Source: Armatimonadota bacterium (lineage in GTDB: Bacteria > Armatimonadota > UBA10988). From it: DNA of 11,703 nucleotides. The stretch is from positions 1 to 11,703 of the forward strand of contig JACPDV010000354.1 of the NCBI GenBank assembly GCA_016183835.1, given 5' to 3'. Below the pieces are notes generated by a model, which was not told where the DNA came from, made no database searches, and saw nothing but the letters and a program-made list of their open reading frames with translations. Made by a program: the position numbers and the translations under genes. Of the stretch, positions 8,007-11,703 are shown one piece after another. Positions within the stretch are counted from its first letter, which is position 1; the number at the start of each line of letters is the position of its first letter.

Positions 8007-8777
8007 ATGCTGACCACGCTGGTGCTGCTGGCCGGGCTCAACGCGGCGAACCTGGCGCCGAACGCCGACCTGGAGCAGGTGGCCGACGGCTGGTTCCCCG
8101 GCTGGAGCCGTGGCTGGGCGCGCGACGGCGCGGCGGCCTTCGCCGGCGAGATGTCCGCCGACCGGCCCCACAGCGGGGCGCGCTGCCTGCACTTCCGGCA
8201 CACGGGCAAGCAAGACTGGGCCGTGCAGCCGGGCGCGCCGCTGGCGGTGAAGCCGGGCGACATCTTCGACCTTTCGGTGTGGCTGCGGGTCCCCGGCGAC
8301 GGGCACGTGGTGCTCTGCGCGTCGGTGCATCCGCCGGGCACCGGGGAGCAGGGCGTGGAGTGGGCGGCGGCGGCAGTAGTCGCCAACGGCCCGTGGGGCG
8401 AGTGGCGGCAGCTCAAGACCACGCTGTGCATCTCGGACGGCAAGGAGCGGGCGCTCCCGCGGCTGATCGGCGACGGGCCGGTCGAGGCGTTCGTGGACGA
8501 CTTCGTGATCGAGCCGCGCGGCAACATCGCCGACCTGCGCCGGGCGTACAGCGGTCCCGCGACGGCAACCCTGACAGCGCCCGGGCTGAGCCTCGAGGTG
8601 ACGGCGGTGGACCTGGGGCTGGCGGTCACCGACCGCCGGACGGGCCGGCGGTGGCAGGCGGCCGGCTCGCCGAGCGTGGTGCCGGTGTCGGCCGAGCGGG
8701 CGGGCGAGGCGCTGCGGCTGACCGCACGGCAGGTCACCAGCGGCCAGATGGAGCTGCGGTTCGAGCTCGGGCAATAG
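8007..8777 (+). CDS. small secreted beta-sandwich (CBM-like) protein with a truncated second domain
   Basis: The 256-residue product begins with a short signal peptide (MLTTLVLLAGLNAA) and continues as NLAPNADLE, the usual opening of CBM4/9-type jelly-roll modules. Residues about 15-170 show the pattern of such domains: an early GW-rich strand, SGARCLHF, a VKPGDIFDLSVWLRV strand, a WGEWRQL strand and a closing FVDDFVIEP. This suggests glycan binding, though the ligand is unknown. From about residue 190 a new beta-rich unit starts (LSLEV, LAVTDRRTGRRW). It resembles the N-terminal sandwich that precedes a catalytic barrel in some glycosidase-like proteins, but it stops after about 65 residues at a TAG. 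No continuation is visible downstream, so the protein is either a remnant of a larger enzyme or a stand-alone binder. The start is fixed by GGGAG six bases upstream, one base after the previous stop. No catalytic residues are recognised. Confidence 0.75.
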   Translation: MLTTLVLLAGLNAANLAPNADLEQVADGWFPGWSRGWARDGAAAFAGEMSADRPHSGARCLHFRHTGKQDWAVQPGAPLAVKPGDIFDLSVWLRVPGDGHVVLCASVHPPGTGEQGVEWAAAAVVANGPWGEWRQLKTTLCISDGKERALPRLIGDGPVEAFVDDFVIEPRGNIADLRRAYSGPATATLTAPGLSLEVTAVDLGLAVTDRRTGRRWQAAGSPSVVPVSAERAGEALRLTARQVTSGQMELRFELGQ

Positions 8778-8786
8778 CCGCGGCTC

Positions 8787-8795
8787 GGGGAGGAG
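8787..8795 (+). promoter_or_regulatory. strong Shine-Dalgarno GGGGAGGAG for the glycosidase-like gene
   Basis: A GGGGAGGAG motif fills much of the 25-base gap between the TAG at 8775-8777 and the ATG at 8803, with seven bases to the start. It is the best ribosome site in the window, so this gene may be translated most strongly. Confidence 0.7.
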
Positions 8796-8802
8796 CCGTC
8801 TG

Positions 8803-11634
8803 ATGGGCAGGACCTGCGCCGTGTTCGTGCTCGCGGTCGTCTTCGCCGCCGCGGCCGCCGAGCCCGTGGTCTTCACCGACCAGCTCGCGACCGCCGGGAA
8901 ATCCAACTGGACCGGGATCCCCGCGCAACCCGAGGCGCGGGACGGGGCCTTGGTGATCCGCGGCGCCGGTGGCGGCGCTCGCATCACGAGCCGGGACAAG
9001 TTCCGCTACGGCCGCTACACGGTACGCTTCCAGGTCAGCGGCATCGCCCCGGGGAACTACGTCTACCTCGGGTTCTTCACCCGCGACCCTTGGGGCCACA
9101 ACCTGTGCTCCGTGATCCTCGACGGGGGTCGCTTCCGGCTTCAGTTGCGGCGGCTGGGCGGCAAAGTGGCCGAGCCGTTCGAAACGCCCGCGGTCACCCC
9201 TGGCGACTGGCACGTCCTGACCCTCGACTGGCAGCCGGCCGGCGTCGAGATGCTCTGGGACGCGCAGTCGTGCGGGCAGTTCGAGTCCGCCGAGAGCATC
9301 CCGGACACCTTCGTCACCAGCTTCATCGACGTGGTGCAGACCGGTGTGCCGCCGCTCGAGGTGCTGGTGGATTCCGTCCGGATCGAGGGCGGCGAGGTGC
9401 GACGCGCCGATCGGTCGGGCCTGACGGGACCCAGGCCGCCGCTGCGGACGCCGCCGGATTCGACGCGGCTCGCCCGGCCCACGCCGACCCCGCCGGTGCT
9501 GCGGACGAGTCGCGCCGGAGCTGTCCTCGAGAACGCCTACTACCGCGCAGAGCTGGACTGGAGCCGCGGCTTGCGGCTCACCGCGCTGACGCACAAGGCG
9601 GCCGGCCTGCCCAGCCTGGTTGCCGGCGCGTGGTCGGACCTATTCGTCCTGGCTGCGGACGGGCAGGTGGTGCGGAGCTCCGACTTCCTGGTCACGGGCG
9701 CCAAGGTCACCCGGTCGGCCGGCCGAGCGTCGCTCCGGCTGGAGGCCGCGGCACCGAACGCCCCGTGGCGCATCGCTCTGTCGCTGTCCAGCGACTCGGC
9801 GCCGCAGATCCGGTTGGGTCTCGAAGTCACCAGCGGCAGCGGCAAGGAGCAGACCGCGGCGGTGTGCTGGCCTTCCCTCTCCGGCCTGCAGCTCGGCGGG
9901 GACCCGGGCGACAACTACTACCTCTTCCCCTTCAAGGGCGGCTGGTGCAACAACCGGCCGATGGCCCTCGCCGCCGTCTACGGCCAGTCCACCGGGTTCG
10001 CCCAGCTCTTCGCGCTGTTCAGCCCGCGCCGCGGCAGCGTGCTCTACACCTACCTGAGAGACGACACGGGCCGGATCAAGACCATCGCCATGCGCAAGCA
10101 GGACCAGCCGGACACCGAGGTCTCCAGCTACCTGCCAGTCGGCCCGGAGACCCGCCTGGAGGAGGGTGTTCTCACCCAAACGCCGGGCACACAGGTGGCG
10201 ATGCGCCACCTGCCGACCCACTTTGCGCCGGGGCAGCGGCGGGTGCTGCCGGAGGCGGTGCTCGCGGTCGAGCCCGGCGACTGGCGGGAGGCCATGCGTT
10301 CGTATTCCGGCTGGGCTCACACCTGGCTGAAGGACCCGCGCGTGCCGGACTGGTACAAGGCCGTGTTCCAGACCGTGGCCGTTCACGACGAGGTGGGCAA
10401 CAAGGGGTTCGACCACGGCTTCCTCGGCGACGACCAATGGGCCCTGGCGGAGCAGGCGCAGCCCGGCGACGGCCTCTTGGAGGTGCCCTACTGGTGGAAC
10501 CACCCCCACAGCGACGGGGTGGGGCCGCCCCGGCCGGGCAAGCGTGGCTGGTACAAGCACACCGTGGGGCAGTACGACTACTGGGACGAGCTCGGCGGCC
10601 TGACCCGCCTGCGCCAGGAGATCGCGGGCGTCCACGCCAAGGGCGTGCGCGCCAACCTCTACACTTGTCCCTACTTCGCCTGGGCGTTCTCCGACGTCCG
10701 CAAAGCCCACCCCGAGTGGCTGCTGGTCAACTCCGACGGCGCCCCGAGCCGCGACTGGAGCGCGGAGGTCGGCGGCGTCTCCATCCGCTACGACGACATG
10801 TGCTACGCCCAAGCAGGCTGGCAGGACTACATGGCTGCCGTGGCCGGGCGCCTGATCCGTGACACCGGCGCGGACGGCATCTACATGGACACGATGAACC
10901 AGCACAAGTTCTGCTATGCGCCCGGCCACCGGCACCCGGACAGCCCGTCCCTCGCCGCGGAGGCCATGCTCCGCAAGATCCGCGCCGCCGTGAAGGCGGC
11001 GAACCCCCGGGCGGTGATGACCGCCGAGGACCTCTGCTCCGAGCGGCTCGGGCAGTTCGTCGACGGCAGCCTGATCAAGACCTTTGAGAGCAGCCAGCCG
11101 GACTACACCGACTACGACCTGTACGACCTGCACTTCGTGCGCTTTTACTTCCCGGAGATCAAGTTCGTGGAGTGGGGCTCGACCTTCGCGGACGGCGCAC
11201 GGCGGGCGTTCTTCAATGGCGTCGGGTACATGCGCGGCGACCTGGGCCCGGCGAAGGACCCGTTCACGGGGGAGCTGCTGACCACGGAGGCGCAACAGCG
11301 CTACCTGGCCGCCACGTCCCGCATCATGAGCGAGAACGCCGACGCCTTCGCGACTCTCTCACCGGAGCCGCTGGTGCCGACGCTCGTGCCCCGCGTCTAC
11401 GCCAACCGCTTCCCCGGCCGCGGCCAGACGATCTGGACCCTCTACAACCGGAGCGGCGAGAGTCTGGACTGCGATGTCATTGAGGTGAAGCACGCTCCCG
11501 GGGCGCGCTACATGGACCTGCTCAGCGGCTCCGAGCTGGCCGCTGTGGTCCGTGGCGGAAAGGCCACGCTGAGGCTGCGGCTCGGCAACGGCGAGGTGAG
11601 GGCGCTTGCCCAGCGACTCGGCGGGCGGCGCTAA
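8803..11634 (+). CDS. secreted glycosidase-like TIM-barrel protein, DUF6259-like
   Basis: The product has 943 residues. A signal peptide (about 1-19, ending AAAAA before EP) is followed by a concanavalin-like sandwich at about 21-200, similar to LamG or DUF1080 modules (YTVRFQV, WHVLTLDW, FIDVVQ). A Pro/Thr-rich linker (about 201-240) leads to a second beta-sandwich (about 244-510, starting NAYYRAEL), comparable to the mutarotase-like domains before alpha-glycosidase barrels. The barrel runs from about 514 to 855: YDYWDELGGL, GVRANLYTCPYF, then GADGIYMDT with Asp696 on a strand end and VMTAED with Glu742 and Asp743. Asp696 as nucleophile and Glu742 or Asp743 as acid/base are plausible but unproven. 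A small C-terminal beta domain starts near 866 (YANRFPG, TIWTLYN). The overall order matches uncharacterised DUF6259 proteins as I recall them; the substrate is unknown. Export and the sandwich modules suggest action on a polysaccharide or glycoconjugate outside the cytoplasm. It is probably the last gene of the operon. Confidence 0.82.
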   Translation: MGRTCAVFVLAVVFAAAAAEPVVFTDQLATAGKSNWTGIPAQPEARDGALVIRGAGGGARITSRDKFRYGRYTVRFQVSGIAPGNYVYLGFFTRDPWGHNLCSVILDGGRFRLQLRRLGGKVAEPFETPAVTPGDWHVLTLDWQPAGVEMLWDAQSCGQFESAESIPDTFVTSFIDVVQTGVPPLEVLVDSVRIEGGEVRRADRSGLTGPRPPLRTPPDSTRLARPTPTPPVLRTSRAGAVLENAYYRAELDWSRGLRLTALTHKAAGLPSLVAGAWSDLFVLAADGQVVRSSDFLVTGAKVTRSAGRASLRLEAAAPNAPWRIALSLSSDSAPQIRLGLEVTSGSGKEQTAAVCWPSLSGLQLGGDPGDNYYLFPFKGGWCNNRPMALAAVYGQSTGFAQLFALFSPRRGSVLYTYLRDDTGRIKTIAMRKQDQPDTEVSSYLPVGPETRLEEGVLTQTPGTQVAMRHLPTHFAPGQRRVLPEAVLAVEPGDWREAMRSYSGWAHTWLKDPRVPDWYKAVFQTVAVHDEVGNKGFDHGFLGDDQWALAEQAQPGDGLLEVPYWWNHPHSDGVGPPRPGKRGWYKHTVGQYDYWDELGGLTRLRQEIAGVHAKGVRANLYTCPYFAWAFSDVRKAHPEWLLVNSDGAPSRDWSAEVGGVSIRYDDMCYAQAGWQDYMAAVAGRLIRDTGADGIYMDTMNQHKFCYAPGHRHPDSPSLAAEAMLRKIRAAVKAANPRAVMTAEDLCSERLGQFVDGSLIKTFESSQPDYTDYDLYDLHFVRFYFPEIKFVEWGSTFADGARRAFFNGVGYMRGDLGPAKDPFTGELLTTEAQQRYLAATSRIMSENADAFATLSPEPLVPTLVPRVYANRFPGRGQTIWTLYNRSGESLDCDVIEVKHAPGARYMDLLSGSELAAVVRGGKATLRLRLGNGEVRALAQRLGGRR

Positions 11635-11660
11635 GAGGGTGTCTTGGAACGTCGATTCGG

Positions 11661-11703
11661 CACCTCTCCCACCGGGAGAGGTCGGCCGTCCGCGGCCGGG
11701 TGA
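11661..11703 (+). repeat. palindromic intergenic repeat, copy 3 (two hairpins, cut by the window edge)
   Basis: Hairpin A has a 9-bp stem (11662-11670 with 11674-11682, loop ACC). Hairpin B has a 6-bp stem (11683-11688 with 11693-11698, loop TCCG). Then comes GGGTGA at the very end of the window. The order hairpin A, spacer or hairpin B, GGGTGA(GG) is the same plan as copy 2 read on the - strand, which lacks hairpin B. It begins 27 bases after the stop at 11632-11634 and could form a 3' end structure on the mRNA. There is no U run. Confidence 0.65.

Noticed and set aside
5515..8013. Long + strand frame overlapping the fusion gene and its following start.
   Set aside because: Its product is mostly Arg, Ala, His and Pro and coincides with the permease helices in the other frame; it is a shadow.
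2945..8737. A - strand open frame of 1,930 codons opposite the fusion gene, and another at 964-3351.
   Set aside because: The translations are rich in His, Arg, Glu and Gly with no recognisable domain, as expected for the antisense of GC-rich genes; the + strand reading has clear domains and membrane helices over the same span.
11661..11682. Intrinsic terminator after the glycosidase-like gene.
   Set aside because: The hairpin is real but has no following U tract and matches the intergenic repeat family, so it is recorded as a repeat; termination at this place is possible but not shown.
1..11703. tRNA, rRNA, CRISPR array, insertion sequence or phage genes.
   Set aside because: No spaced direct-repeat array, transposase motif, tRNA-like arm set or rRNA sequence was seen on either strand by reading.

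Overview
The window is a very GC-rich stretch (roughly 70% by eye) in which every convincing gene lies on the + strand. Long open frames on the - strand and in other + frames are by-products of the base composition. The families (an M14 succinylglutamate desuccinylase-like hydrolase, a DUF6785/DUF6784-type polytopic membrane protein, a giant M28-like/FtsX-like membrane protein, and secreted carbohydrate-active-looking proteins) suggest an uncultured Gram-negative-type bacterium of the Planctomycetota, Armatimonadota or Hydrogenedentes kind. That placement is inference from gene content, with no marker gene to prove it.

Layout. (1) 2-940: C-terminal bulk of a zinc-dependent M14-family hydrolase whose 5' end lies outside the window. 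(2) 941-1047: a control region. It holds a very C-rich tract (five G runs on the - strand, a G-quadruplex candidate), then a sigma70-type promoter (TTGACG, 17 nt, TACAGT), then a Shine-Dalgarno GGAGG that selects a TTG start. (3) 1048-3042: a multi-pass membrane protein of the DUF6785/DUF6784 kind. (4) 3043-3190: two inverted copies of a palindromic intergenic repeat that run into the start of the next gene. (5) 3173-8005: a protein of about 1,610 residues joining a secreted M28-peptidase-like region, which has lost most metal-ligand positions, to an FtsX/MacB-type permease. (6) 8007-8777: a small secreted beta-sandwich protein with a tail that looks like a severed second domain. (7) 8803-11634: a large secreted glycosidase-like TIM-barrel protein (DUF6259-like). 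(8) 11635-11703: a third copy of the palindromic repeat, cut by the window edge.

Working together. Genes 2 to 5 are co-oriented. The gaps are one base between genes 3 and 4 and 25 bases between genes 4 and 5, and only the repeat-filled gap before gene 3 is sizeable, so one transcript from the promoter near 986-1014 is plausible. The products would be two membrane proteins and two exported, carbohydrate-oriented proteins. A cell-envelope or polysaccharide-uptake role is a reasonable guess but is not demonstrated. The most unusual element is the pseudo-peptidase/permease fusion, which has no ABC ATPase partner in the window.
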